In this document: piece after piece, positions 1 to 8,108 of the stretch | Position numbering within the stretch: the first letter of the stretch is position 1 | How the letters are laid out: each line of letters starts with the position of its first letter | Assembly (NCBI GenBank): GCA_027488935.1 | Contig: JAIYAP010000031.1 | Span: forward strand, 62,001 to 126,000 | Length of the DNA: 64,000 nucleotides | DNA from: Saprospiraceae bacterium | GTDB taxonomy: Bacteria > Bacteroidota > Bacteroidia > Chitinophagales > Saprospiraceae | Reading direction: 5' to 3' | Notes under the pieces: generated by a model | Seen by the model: only the letters and a program-made list of their open reading frames with translations | What the model was told of the DNA's origin: nothing | Database searches by the model: none | Position numbers and translations under genes: made by a program

Positions 1-126
1 TATTGGATTTACCAAAACCCTTTATACAGTATTAATTCTATTTTAATATTATCTTATTGGTATTTAGGCCCCTGGCAAGCACTTATACTATTTTTATTTT
101 GGTCCCTTTCAGCAAATGAATCAAAA

Positions 127-444
127 ATGGAACATAACCCAAAATTATCTACCATACATCAATACATCAATCAAAAAATTGAATATTTCAACAAAACCGG
201 AAATACCAATTGCGAACATGCTTACAACCTGCTTGCCCATAATGAAATTGAAAAAGTTTTTGATCTATTACAAACCGAAATAAGTGCATCTGATGATCGG
301 CATCAATTAATCGTGCTGAAAAGTGAATATAATCGTTGGAATGAATCCCTTCAGTTTGGTACCGAGGAAAAGTCAGTCGTTGTGCGACATTTTAACAAAA
401 TAACGCTGGCGCTCTGTGAACAAATTGAAAGACTACTTAAATAA
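127..444 (+). CDS. Stand-alone effector-associated domain 11 (EAD11) protein
   Basis: Small 105-residue helical protein with no signal peptide or membrane segment, so probably cytoplasmic. Residues 30-105 fit the EAD11 pattern: an opening helix of the type HNEIEKVFDLL, a short polar stretch, the core ILLxxxYN-like helix seen here as VLKSEYNRWNES, and a closing helix with FNKITLAL. EAD11 is a death-like adaptor domain of Bacteroidota conflict systems that joins STAND ATPases, proteases or other effectors by homotypic contacts. A second EAD11 occurs in the 307-residue protein at 38006-38929. Its direct partner is not visible and may lie left of the window or be the neighbouring caspase or TIR genes. 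The ATG at 127 is the only in-frame start; a hairpin follows the stop. The domain assignment is by eye from motif spacing. Confidence 0.72.
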   Translation: MEHNPKLSTIHQYINQKIEYFNKTGNTNCEHAYNLLAHNEIEKVFDLLQTEISASDDRHQLIVLKSEYNRWNESLQFGTEEKSVVVRHFNKITLALCEQIERLLK

Positions 445-455
445 AGTGTTAATAA

Positions 456-492
456 CCATGACGTGGTGGCAAAACTTACCACCACGCCATGG
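456..492. terminator. Bidirectional hairpin terminator between convergent genes
   Basis: CCATG-A-CGTGGTGG at 456-469 pairs with CCACCACG-C-CATGG at 479-492: 13 pairs, one A/C mismatch and a 9-nt loop. It lies between the convergent EAD11 gene and the LVIVD gene, the expected place for a shared terminator. Confidence 0.6.
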
Positions 493-511
493 GGAAAAGG
501 TAGTTTTTACT

Positions 512-1609
512 TTATCGTTGTAACGGAATGATACTCAATGGAACGGTAGAAAGCGGTTGCTGAAGTGAATAGATATTCAAATTCCCCTGAATTGATACAA
601 ATGCTGTTAAATTTTCATTAATCAAAACATCGTAGGTTTGAATATTATCAATCTTACCAATAGGTTTTGGAAACTTTGGATCTCTAACATCAAAAACCTG
701 TAAGCCGTTAAACCCATCACATACTGCCAAAGTATTCCCCTGGATGGCCAATCCAAAGGGATTAACCAGGTCTACGTGGCTGACTTTCACAGGTTGTTCA
801 GGATTTGAGACATCAATTACAACCAATTCGCTCTTGGCTCTACGCGTACATTCATTTCCACTCCGTAATGTTGAATAAGCATAATTCCCAGAAACCACAA
901 CCGGATCGCAAGCAAATTTGTGTTTGTATATTGAAATTAGTTTAGGGGCCTGTCTATTGGCATTATCAAAAATAAAAATCCCGGTCTTACTACCAACATA
1001 CAGTTTTGTGCCACCTGGCGTCCAGGTAGTTTCCAGTACATATTCAGGAAATTCCTGCGTATCTGTTTCCTTTAAAACCTCCGGGTCCGTTGGTTTAGCA
1101 ATGAACGTTTTAACCGTACAACTATCTACAACATACAGACAGTCTCCACCCAAGGCCAAGGCAGACATTGATCCATTAACAGACACCAAAGGCATTCCGC
1201 CTCCCATTCGATCTCCTCCCCAAAACTCCTTATATGCCTCAAAACTGGAGAAAAACTGGACTTTTGCTCGCTCTGGGTTGCTCTGGGTTCTAGATGGGAA
1301 AACATTCTGTTTCCATTTAACCACCTTATCAGGCATGTTTCGGTCCTTTGGCACCTTCAAAAGATACAAATCCTGATAGCGATTTGCATATATAAATTCG
1401 TCCCGCACCGCGATATCCTGAATGCCAGGACATTCAACAAATCTGATTTCTGATGGACTGGCTGGTTGGCTCACATCATAAATTGAAAACCCTTCGTTTG
1501 GAATGACAATAAAAAGCCGATTTCCTTCCAAACAAATTTTACCAGCGCCCGCTTGTCCAAACAGGCAATGCGTTGAGAGTACTAGAAAAGCAAAAAGAAG
1601 ATTTTTCAT
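512..1609 (-). CDS. Exported LVIVD-repeat beta-propeller protein
   Basis: 365 residues with a signal peptide (MKNLLFAFLVLSTHCLFGQ). The mature part is a run of beta-propeller blades of the LVIVD type: ELVVIDVSNPEQPVKVSHV and LQVFDVRDPKFPKPIGKI are clear blades, each opening with V/Y-D-V-S/R-x-P, and earlier blades (FSIYDVSQPASP near residue 40) match. LVIVD proteins are surface or periplasmic repeat scaffolds with no known enzymatic activity. The gene is the last of three on the minus strand, 46 nt after the VWA gene and downstream of the caspase-like gene, so it probably acts with those exported proteins. No T9SS tail is visible at the C terminus. Confidence 0.82.
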   Translation of the reverse strand: MKNLLFAFLVLSTHCLFGQAGAGKICLEGNRLFIVIPNEGFSIYDVSQPASPSEIRFVECPGIQDIAVRDEFIYANRYQDLYLLKVPKDRNMPDKVVKWKQNVFPSRTQSNPERAKVQFFSSFEAYKEFWGGDRMGGGMPLVSVNGSMSALALGGDCLYVVDSCTVKTFIAKPTDPEVLKETDTQEFPEYVLETTWTPGGTKLYVGSKTGIFIFDNANRQAPKLISIYKHKFACDPVVVSGNYAYSTLRSGNECTRRAKSELVVIDVSNPEQPVKVSHVDLVNPFGLAIQGNTLAVCDGFNGLQVFDVRDPKFPKPIGKIDNIQTYDVLINENLTAFVSIQGNLNIYSLQQPLSTVPLSIIPLQR

Positions 1610-1655
1610 ATAATAAATTTTATGTTAGGTTGAATTGGAAAATCATGCTTCAAAA

Positions 1656-3422
1656 TCACCTGTCTCGCACTTGAAGTTTTAAAATTTCTTCAAGCGTATG
1701 ATCAACATTATCAGCGTTAATCCATTTATACTCACCTCCTGAAATTTTAATCATATCCTTTGCTTTCCGCTCAACCCGATCATTGGGTGCTCCGTAGATC
1801 AGCAGGATTAACTTGACCTTCTTTCTTTCAATTTCTTTGGCAATTGGTCTTATTTGCGTGAACGAAAGCCGATCATCCGTTATCCATAACATGATGTTTT
1901 GCCCATTTGGGTTGTGATAAGTTTCTACGCACCGAAGTCCTTCATCCAGTAATGGCTTACCCGCCGGAAATTTATTGGTCGTCAATCCAGTTATCGCCAT
2001 ATTGATTGTTTTCCCTTGATCACCAGAACAACCATTCAAAACGAGTGAGGTGTTTTCAGAAAATGACAAAATGGATATCCGGTCTCTTCTGTAAAATTTA
2101 GGAACCGCCTTTCTCAATGCGCCGGTCATTAAAGGTAATTTTTCCGGATAATTCATGGGGTTAGAAACATCAAACATGAATACAACATTATTAGGCTCGT
2201 ACTCAACATTAGATTTTTCCGGGCCAGTCTCTGGTACTTTCGGTTCCGGAATTACCTGTGCTACAGGAACTACAGCGGAATTACCTCTTCCAAGTGGGTC
2301 TACAGGCTTAGGTTTCGGCGGAGTTTCAATCGGTTTTGTATTGGGGATCACAAAAACAGGAGGCGTTTCCACGTCCTGATCCGTTATAGTTTCTGTTGGC
2401 TTGGTCGGTTTTTTATTATCCGGTGTAGCTGGCTCAGGTTGTTTTTTGACTTTTTCAGCTTTTTTCACAGGCAGATCACTGGGAGGACTTGTTCTCTTTT
2501 TAGGCTTTTTATCGATTGGACACAATGGTGCAACGTTAAAATCCGGGTATTTCCATCGGAATATATCCCCATCTCTGATAAAAAATGCTTCGTTTGCACT
2601 ATACATAACAAAACCCAATTCGTCCCGATCTGTATTAACCATCGTCCCTATGTTTTTGGGTTCCTCCACTTCTCCATCTTCTCGAATAACGGTTCTATAA
2701 ATATCCAGCCCGCCTGACCCTCCCGGACGATCGGAAGAAAAGTACACCGTTTGTCCATCCCCAGAAATAAAAACAGACCTTTCGTCTTCCGGTGTGTTGC
2801 ATGTCAGCGGTTGTGGCCAAAGCAAGCCCAAACTTGGATCATATTTTGAAAAATACAAGTCCATCTTACCCGTAAAACTTGGGCCAGCAGCAAAGATCAT
2901 AGAACCATCCTGCAAGCGCGCCATTCCATCGGTGGCCTTGTTGTTAGTTTGTATAAAAAAGTCGGTGATTACACCCTTAACCGGTTTTCGGTCCTCCCAA
3001 TCCTGATTGCCACGCCAGTTCATTTCATAGTAAGGCCCACGCTCTACTTCCCAGTCGTTCGACCAACACTGGAACGTAAGCGTTTGTCCATCCACAGAAA
3101 GAAATACCTCATCTTGATTCAGTTCATCATTGATAGATGGCGGCAACGGAATTGCCGGGCTCCAATCTCCCAGCGAATCAACCCTGATCGAATAATAAAT
3201 GTCGGTATCTTCCTGATTACGGTCTAATCCGCCCCGGTTTGAGGTAAAATAGATCGTACGCCCATTGGCAGCAAGCGCAATGTTGGTCTCCCGCAAGGGC
3301 GAATTAAGTCTTTCTTCCGCTTGTACCACAGATCTTGGGCTTCGTACTTGACCTAAAACTGCGGTAAAGGATGAAATTAATAAAAAAGAAACACCAACTG
3401 ATAATAGGATCCTGCGCATCAA
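1656..3422 (-). CDS. Exported PD40 beta-propeller protein with C-terminal von Willebrand factor A domain
   Basis: 588 residues with an N-terminal signal peptide ending near VLGQ. Residues about 45-300 carry PD40/WD40-like blades (GRTIYFTSNRGG, GQTVYFSSDRPGGSGGLDIY). A Lys/Pro-rich linker of about 90 residues follows, and residues about 395-588 form a VWA domain. The metal site is only partly canonical: the DxSxS motif reads DVSNP, with a later Thr-rich loop and ITDD. PD40-VWA proteins are expected at the cell envelope as binding scaffolds. The start overlaps the stop of the caspase-like gene by 4 nt (ATGA), so translation is probably coupled. Metal binding by this VWA domain is uncertain. Confidence 0.85.
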   Translation of the reverse strand: MMRRILLSVGVSFLLISSFTAVLGQVRSPRSVVQAEERLNSPLRETNIALAANGRTIYFTSNRGGLDRNQEDTDIYYSIRVDSLGDWSPAIPLPPSINDELNQDEVFLSVDGQTLTFQCWSNDWEVERGPYYEMNWRGNQDWEDRKPVKGVITDFFIQTNNKATDGMARLQDGSMIFAAGPSFTGKMDLYFSKYDPSLGLLWPQPLTCNTPEDERSVFISGDGQTVYFSSDRPGGSGGLDIYRTVIREDGEVEEPKNIGTMVNTDRDELGFVMYSANEAFFIRDGDIFRWKYPDFNVAPLCPIDKKPKKRTSPPSDLPVKKAEKVKKQPEPATPDNKKPTKPTETITDQDVETPPVFVIPNTKPIETPPKPKPVDPLGRGNSAVVPVAQVIPEPKVPETGPEKSNVEYEPNNVVFMFDVSNPMNYPEKLPLMTGALRKAVPKFYRRDRISILSFSENTSLVLNGCSGDQGKTINMAITGLTTNKFPAGKPLLDEGLRCVETYHNPNGQNIMLWITDDRLSFTQIRPIAKEIERKKVKLILLIYGAPNDRVERKAKDMIKISGGEYKWINADNVDHTLEEILKLQVRDR

Positions 3423-5500
3423 GGTCGATTTGATTTTTTTATAGGCTTGGTTTCCATCACACTCACAGGCCCCATCATCAGGCGATAAGGCGATTTTGGG
3501 TCTGGAGCATTCGGATCAGCAACAATCCAAACGGTCACTACTTTTTTCGTGATATCTGAATAAGGCGTTCGCCCCTTATCGAAACCTACAAAAATTTGAC
3601 TGTACTCAACTTGCGCAGTCCAACGACCAGGCCCATCGGGTGTTACAAATCCGGCAGTACCTGGTTTTGGCACCCAGGTAGATTCAAAATAATAGTGCAC
3701 AGAGTCATACCTGCCTTCAAACTCCGCCCAGTACCGTTCAAAATACTGGATAGGTGTTAAACGTATTAACTTTTTGTCGTAATATCTAGAGACTTCAATG
3801 GTGTCCTTCGTAGGATTCAGAAAAAGCAACTTGGCTTTTTCTAAAGCTTGGTCTTTATTTCCACCATATTTTCGGTGATTAGACGCGTATTCCACCAAAT
3901 CATAGAAAGTTTGAAGCAAACTATCGGCCTGATTACTAAAGAAATTCTCAGGTGAAATTGGTACAATTGGCTCAACAACAATGGGCTTTGGGATTATTAT
4001 CGGGATTATCGGAGTTGTTGCTCGAATTGTATCTGCTGGAATGTTATAAACATGACTTATTAACAAAGGTGCTTTATCTGAAGGTTCCTCTTTTTTCCAA
4101 AAGGCAAGACTTCTAAAAAACCGACGAATTTTACTAATTTTAATTTCTGGCTGTACTTCTAGAAAGATACGTTGCCGTACGATGGTGTCTACTTTGGGAC
4201 CAGTGACATGTTTTGCCGCAAAATACCCTGCGAAGAGCTTTTCGCCCCAAACCTCATGGCGATAAAGATGATCAAATTTCAGCGAATCCAGGATATAAAG
4301 CGATTTCTCCGAATTTTCCCTACTCCGATAGTTAGTGAGTTTAACATACCCCGTATTGTAGGTCCTGTTGTGTACAGCGTTCCGATCATGATAGACCGGT
4401 AATCTATCCGGCTTGTAACAAATCTCCGTTAATTCCTTGGGCAAAGCAGACCCTTCCATGGTTTTATCCATCCAGGTACAAAACTCTACCATTGTTTCTC
4501 TAATCAGAACCTTTAAGGTATCCACAGAAATATCGGATTGTTGCATGCGCAACATGGTATCAACCTGGTTGTTATCCAATGGGGTATATGGGAAAATCAA
4601 GTCATTTTCTGAAATCGGTTTTCCGTCAATTTTGCCCGTCCAGGAAGGGCTTTGTTTTCGGCCTTTATATTGATATCCCTCTAATTTCACCCTAAACTCA
4701 TCCAAAAAAGACTTCCAGCTATTTTGGGTTTCGTCGTTCGTTGTAAGCAGGTTAAAAAAGAATAAAGAACCTAATCCACCCGCCTTTTCAGTAAACAACG
4801 CCTTTTGTTCTTGTCCAGCCGAAGTGATGGCAACATACCCTTTAGAGGACCGCATAAGTCCCAGTGGTTGTCCCTTGAATTTTGGATCTCGGGCATTTAT
4901 TTTCTTTTCTTCCTTTCTTGATTTTTTTGATTCCGCCAGCAGCGTGCGCATCTCATTGATACTAAGCGATTGATCATAAAGCGGTTTACCTTCGTCCGTT
5001 TGGACAATGGAAACGGAATTACAAGCATCCACAAATACCATTAAAAACCCAAGATTACTTCCAACAAGTGGCTGGATTACTGTTTTTTGAATATTGAGCA
5101 GTTCCGGCGCTCCATTTTTAATATTTCTGGGCTTAACAAGGGAAGGAATTACATCGCCATCATTTTTACCATGCCCAAAAAAGTGAAAGATGGCCCTGGT
5201 ATTTGGCCCTTTTTGTTTCAAATCTTCGACCACTTCTGCCAGATTTTCTTCCGTCAAGCGTTCTTCAAAGAGCGGAGGCATCTTGATGAGCACGATCTTA
5301 GTGGTATCCAGGGTGTTGATTTGTCGTTGTGCAGCACTATAAGTGCCACCACTATTTAAATCTTTAGGTAAATAAGAACAATAATAGACAATTACCGTAT
5401 CCTTAACTTGGCTTCTCCCTCTTTTGCCTTGAGCGATTCCACTATCTGGATTTGCCAAAATAAATATTAGTAAGGCAAAAAATACAAGCAGGTTTTTCAT
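3419..5500 (-). CDS. Exported caspase-like (C14) cysteine protease
   Basis: A caspase fold fills residues about 30-280 of the mature protein: the catalytic His sits in FHFFGHGKNDGD and the catalytic Cys in MVFVDACNSVS about 50 residues later, the classic metacaspase order of HG then DAC. The remaining 400 residues have no domain I recognise; they include a short Ile/Pro-rich stretch and a C-terminal part rich in aromatic residues. I chose the start at 5500 because it gives a clean signal peptide (MKNLLVFFALLIFILA); a 14-residue in-frame extension to 5542 overlaps the predicted promoter and carries Lys/Gln residues ahead of the leader. It heads a three-gene operon with the VWA and LVIVD genes. 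Export is unusual for caspase-like proteases, most of which act in the cytoplasm. Confidence 0.85.
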   Translation of the reverse strand: MKNLLVFFALLIFILANPDSGIAQGKRGRSQVKDTVIVYYCSYLPKDLNSGGTYSAAQRQINTLDTTKIVLIKMPPLFEERLTEENLAEVVEDLKQKGPNTRAIFHFFGHGKNDGDVIPSLVKPRNIKNGAPELLNIQKTVIQPLVGSNLGFLMVFVDACNSVSIVQTDEGKPLYDQSLSINEMRTLLAESKKSRKEEKKINARDPKFKGQPLGLMRSSKGYVAITSAGQEQKALFTEKAGGLGSLFFFNLLTTNDETQNSWKSFLDEFRVKLEGYQYKGRKQSPSWTGKIDGKPISENDLIFPYTPLDNNQVDTMLRMQQSDISVDTLKVLIRETMVEFCTWMDKTMEGSALPKELTEICYKPDRLPVYHDRNAVHNRTYNTGYVKLTNYRSRENSEKSLYILDSLKFDHLYRHEVWGEKLFAGYFAAKHVTGPKVDTIVRQRIFLEVQPEIKISKIRRFFRSLAFWKKEEPSDKAPLLISHVYNIPADTIRATTPIIPIIIPKPIVVEPIVPISPENFFSNQADSLLQTFYDLVEYASNHRKYGGNKDQALEKAKLLFLNPTKDTIEVSRYYDKKLIRLTPIQYFERYWAEFEGRYDSVHYYFESTWVPKPGTAGFVTPDGPGRWTAQVEYSQIFVGFDKGRTPYSDITKKVVTVWIVADPNAPDPKSPYRLMMGPVSVMETKPIKKSNRP

Positions 5501-5539
5501 TTTCGTTTTTAGATTTTTCTTGTGAAATAGTTGCAGGAA

Positions 5540-5568
5540 CAAAGGTATGATTTTTATAATACCAACAA
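5540..5568 (-). promoter_or_regulatory. Bacteroidota-type promoter for the caspase-VWA-LVIVD operon
   Basis: On the minus strand TTG (5566-5568), an 18-nt spacer and TACCTTTG (5540-5547) match the TTTG/TAnnTTTG consensus of Bacteroidota sigma A. It lies 40 nt upstream of the chosen start at 5500, which supports that start over the one at 5542. Confidence 0.55.
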
Positions 5569-5673
5569 GAAAAATCAGGAAAAAATTAAAGATATTTGTA
5601 ACTTGATATTGGTCATAAAAGCGAATCTATGTAATTAAACTTATCGCAACTCGCTTTTGTCTATGTACATAAA

Positions 5674-5740
5674 CTTCGGCCTAAACTATTGAAAATCATT
5701 GCATCGTTTGAAAATGAATACTTCCGGTTCAGGCGGCCTT
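5674..5740 (+). repeat. 67-bp direct repeat, copy A, upstream of the TIR-Sel1 gene
   Basis: Starts CTTCGGCCTAAACTATTG and ends GTTCAGGCGGCCTT. The same element, with identical ends and nearly equal length, recurs at 7344-7409 just after the TIR-Sel1 gene. Confidence 0.65.
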
Positions 5741-5892
5741 ATATCCAGATTTAAACGGATTCGAAGGATTTATTTACAAATCAATAGTTTTCAACGGATT
5801 ACAAACCAGGTGTTTTCACGACCACTTTGCGTTGACTATACAATGATTGTAGTATATTTTATATCTAACATAAATATCTGGCAATACGGACT

Positions 5893-5924
5893 TTTGGAAA
5901 AGGGATTCAAAAAATATACCTTTG
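5893..5924 (+). promoter_or_regulatory. Promoter for the TIR-Sel1 gene
   Basis: TTTG (5893-5896), a 20-nt spacer and TACCTTTG (5917-5924) match the Bacteroidota consensus. It leaves a leader of about 95 nt before the start at 6029. Confidence 0.5.
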
Positions 5925-6028
5925 TACCAATTTTTCAATTGATCACAATGGACAACCCATTTGATTTTTTGCTTCTGAAGATGTCAATTAATTTAAACTA
6001 CACATAAACAGGTAAAAGCATAAACACT

Positions 6029-7306
6029 ATGATGTTTAATTCTCCGGTCAATATATTTATCATTTATTCAAGAAAAGATCTTGAATATCACGATATGTTA
6101 AAAAAGCACCTTAATCTCCTGAAAAACAATGGAAATATCGTTGACATTTGGTCAGATGGCAAAATTCTCCCAGGAGAAAACTGGGATGACGTCATCAAAC
6201 AAAAATTAAAGGCTGCCGAAATCATACTCATGTTAATAAGCGCTGACTTTTTTGATTCTGAATATATCTTAAAAGATGAACTTACGCTTGCATTTAAGCA
6301 GCATTCAAATAACACAAGTGTTGTAATTCCTATTCTTGTAAGAAACTGTTTGTGGACAGTACATAAAGATATAAGTGCTTTGCAAATTTTGCCAAGAAAT
6401 GCAGAACCCGTTGCTACTTGGAAACATTTGGACGAGGCATATACCAGTGTAATTGCAGGAATCGATTCATCAATAAAAGGATTTTTTGAAAAAAGATTTA
6501 CAACACTTGGTTCATTATTAACAATGGCAATGGAGTTTTATAACGCCGAACAGTATGGCCAAGCATACGATTACTTTGCTAAAATACTTCCCACAGGACA
6601 CCCACTAGATAGTGAAGCGGCTTTTAGATATGCTAAAATTTTGAATGAGGGGCTCGGTAACATCCCTCAAAATAGCCTAACGGCTGTACACTGGTACCAA
6701 TATTCGGCAAACTTAGGAAATACAAAATCTCAAAACAACCTGGGAGTGATGTATGAGAAAGGGGAAGGAGTTGCCCTTAATATCGACAATGCGATTTTTT
6801 GGTATTCGAAGTCTGCTGAAGGGGGAAATATTCTTGCAAGCAGAAACCTGGGTTTATTGTTTTACTTCGGTGTAAACATTAAAAAAGACTATCATAAGGC
6901 ATTAAAAAACTTGACAGTCGTGGCCCAAGATGGAGACCCCTATTTTCAATACCTTATTTCTGATATTTATTTAAATCAAAACTTACCGGATGTATTTAAC
7001 AAAAATGAGGGTTTCTATTGGTTAAAAAAGTCATTGGATCAAAATTACCCCAAAGCCCAGTGTCTGTGGGGGGCCATTCAAATGGATGGGCACATAACAG
7101 AAAAAAACGTAACATCGGGCTTAATTTGGCTTAATCATGCCGCAGATCAAGATGACTTAGACGCATTATTAATATTAGGTGACATCTTCAATTTAGGAGA
7201 AGATGTAACTAAAAGTACAAAAAAAGCAATAGAATACTATGAAAAAGCGGCAAATTTAGGAAGCTCAAGAGCACATGATCGGATAGATGAACTATACAAA
7301 AGGTAA
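6029..7306 (+). CDS. TIR domain protein with Sel1-like repeats
   Basis: 425 residues, cytoplasmic. Residues 5-130 form a TIR domain: strand A reads NIFIIYSRKD, the BB loop WSDGKILPGENW, strand D LMLISADFF and the following helix carries Glu84 (YILKDEL), the likely NAD-hydrolysis residue. From about residue 195 six Sel1-like repeats follow (AVHWYQYSANLG, AIFWYSKSAEGG, AIEYYEKAANLG). TIR-Sel1 proteins are a known class of bacterial TIR effectors in which the repeats act as sensor or scaffold and the TIR part depletes NAD+ on infection. The gene stands alone on the plus strand with its own promoter and is bracketed by a direct repeat, which suggests a self-contained cassette. The start is the first of two tandem ATGs. 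The family call is strong; the defence role is inferred. Confidence 0.9.
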   Translation: MMFNSPVNIFIIYSRKDLEYHDMLKKHLNLLKNNGNIVDIWSDGKILPGENWDDVIKQKLKAAEIILMLISADFFDSEYILKDELTLAFKQHSNNTSVVIPILVRNCLWTVHKDISALQILPRNAEPVATWKHLDEAYTSVIAGIDSSIKGFFEKRFTTLGSLLTMAMEFYNAEQYGQAYDYFAKILPTGHPLDSEAAFRYAKILNEGLGNIPQNSLTAVHWYQYSANLGNTKSQNNLGVMYEKGEGVALNIDNAIFWYSKSAEGGNILASRNLGLLFYFGVNIKKDYHKALKNLTVVAQDGDPYFQYLISDIYLNQNLPDVFNKNEGFYWLKKSLDQNYPKAQCLWGAIQMDGHITEKNVTSGLIWLNHAADQDDLDALLILGDIFNLGEDVTKSTKKAIEYYEKAANLGSSRAHDRIDELYKR

Positions 7307-7343
7307 TATCTACACTTTGCACTGCATACTTTTAGTGCATGGC

Positions 7344-7409
7344 CTTCGGCCTAAATTATTGAAAAGCAGCGCTCATACTGACAATGAATGCTGCCTTTCA
7401 GGCGGCGTT
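7344..7409 (+). repeat. 67-bp direct repeat, copy B, downstream of the TIR-Sel1 gene
   Basis: Starts CTTCGGCCTAAATTATTG and ends TTTCAGGCGGCGTT, matching copy A at 5674-5740 in order and length, with divergence in the middle. Confidence 0.65.
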
Positions 7410-7415
7410 CAGTAT
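7375..7415. terminator. Imperfect hairpin between convergent genes
   Basis: ATACTG (7375-7380) pairs with CAGTAT (7410-7415), and AATGCTGCC (7387-7395) pairs with GGCGGCGTT (7401-7409) using G-T wobbles around a 5-nt loop. It lies between the TIR-Sel1 stop and the stop of the next gene and overlaps repeat copy B. Confidence 0.4.
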
Positions 7416-7421
7416 AAGTTT

Positions 7422-8108
7422 TTACAAAAAATATTTCTCTTCGTCAATTTTTTCAAGAATGCTTTTAATCGTATTCTCTGCTTTTAAGGTATCCCCAGAT
7501 GAAGCATATTCACCTAACCATTTGAAATTAACTTCAAAATCAGATATCGCTTTCTTCAAGCCTTGATTAAAAACAGCATTTAATAAATCCAACAAAGCCC
7601 CCTTAAGGTTAGTGTTTGCTTTATCATTGAGGTTATATTCATCTAGATAAACTTGAATTGAGGATTTTAATATAACGGGGGAAGTTGCAACTTCATCGTC
7701 CAAAATTATGTCCAGATTAGTTTCAAAAGTTCGCAATGAGTTGTAAAAATCATGGATCTCAGCCAGATTCTTGGTAGATTCTATTTTATTTTTTATTGCA
7801 TTGTAAAAATAGGATTTACCATATGATTTCATCTTTGTCAGTAATTGAAAAAAGGAACGACTGTCATCTTTTGGAAGATCAAAGTTTCCTAAAAACGTAT
7901 TCAAAATAGACAAATTAAACCTATCATTTAAGTCTGGTCTAGGTGGTGGCTGGATTATTGGACCAACCTCTGGTTTGATTACTTTAGGCTCAATTACTTT
8001 ATCACCTTCTAGTACTTTAGAAGCGAAGTTTCTAAAATATTTTAGAATCGCATAAAAAACAGCAATGCCACCTATGATTTTAATTGAAACTATCCACATT
8101 TTTTTCAT
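7422..8108 (-). CDS. Membrane-anchored small protein of the dynamin operon (no known family)
   Basis: 228 residues. One hydrophobic segment lies at the N terminus (IIGGIAVFYAILKYF), followed by a Pro-rich stretch (IQPPPRPD near residue 55) and a mostly alpha-helical C-terminal part, so it is probably inserted in the inner membrane with the helical part in the cytoplasm. I recognise no domain. It overlaps the upstream dynamin-like gene by 29 nt and is the last gene of the GTPase operon. The tight coupling suggests a membrane adaptor for the GTPases, but this is inferred from position only. Confidence 0.8.
   Translation of the reverse strand: MKKMWIVSIKIIGGIAVFYAILKYFRNFASKVLEGDKVIEPKVIKPEVGPIIQPPPRPDLNDRFNLSILNTFLGNFDLPKDDSRSFFQLLTKMKSYGKSYFYNAIKNKIESTKNLAEIHDFYNSLRTFETNLDIILDDEVATSPVILKSSIQVYLDEYNLNDKANTNLKGALLDLLNAVFNQGLKKAISDFEVNFKWLGEYASSGDTLKAENTIKSILEKIDEEKYFL

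Noticed and set aside
5501-5542. Upstream in-frame ATG of the caspase-like gene
   Set aside because: It would place the start inside the predicted promoter and add a charged stretch before a clean signal peptide.
5699-6007. 102-residue plus-strand frame before the TIR-Sel1 gene
   Set aside because: It starts inside the 67-bp repeat and runs through the predicted promoter; composition is irregular and no domain is visible.
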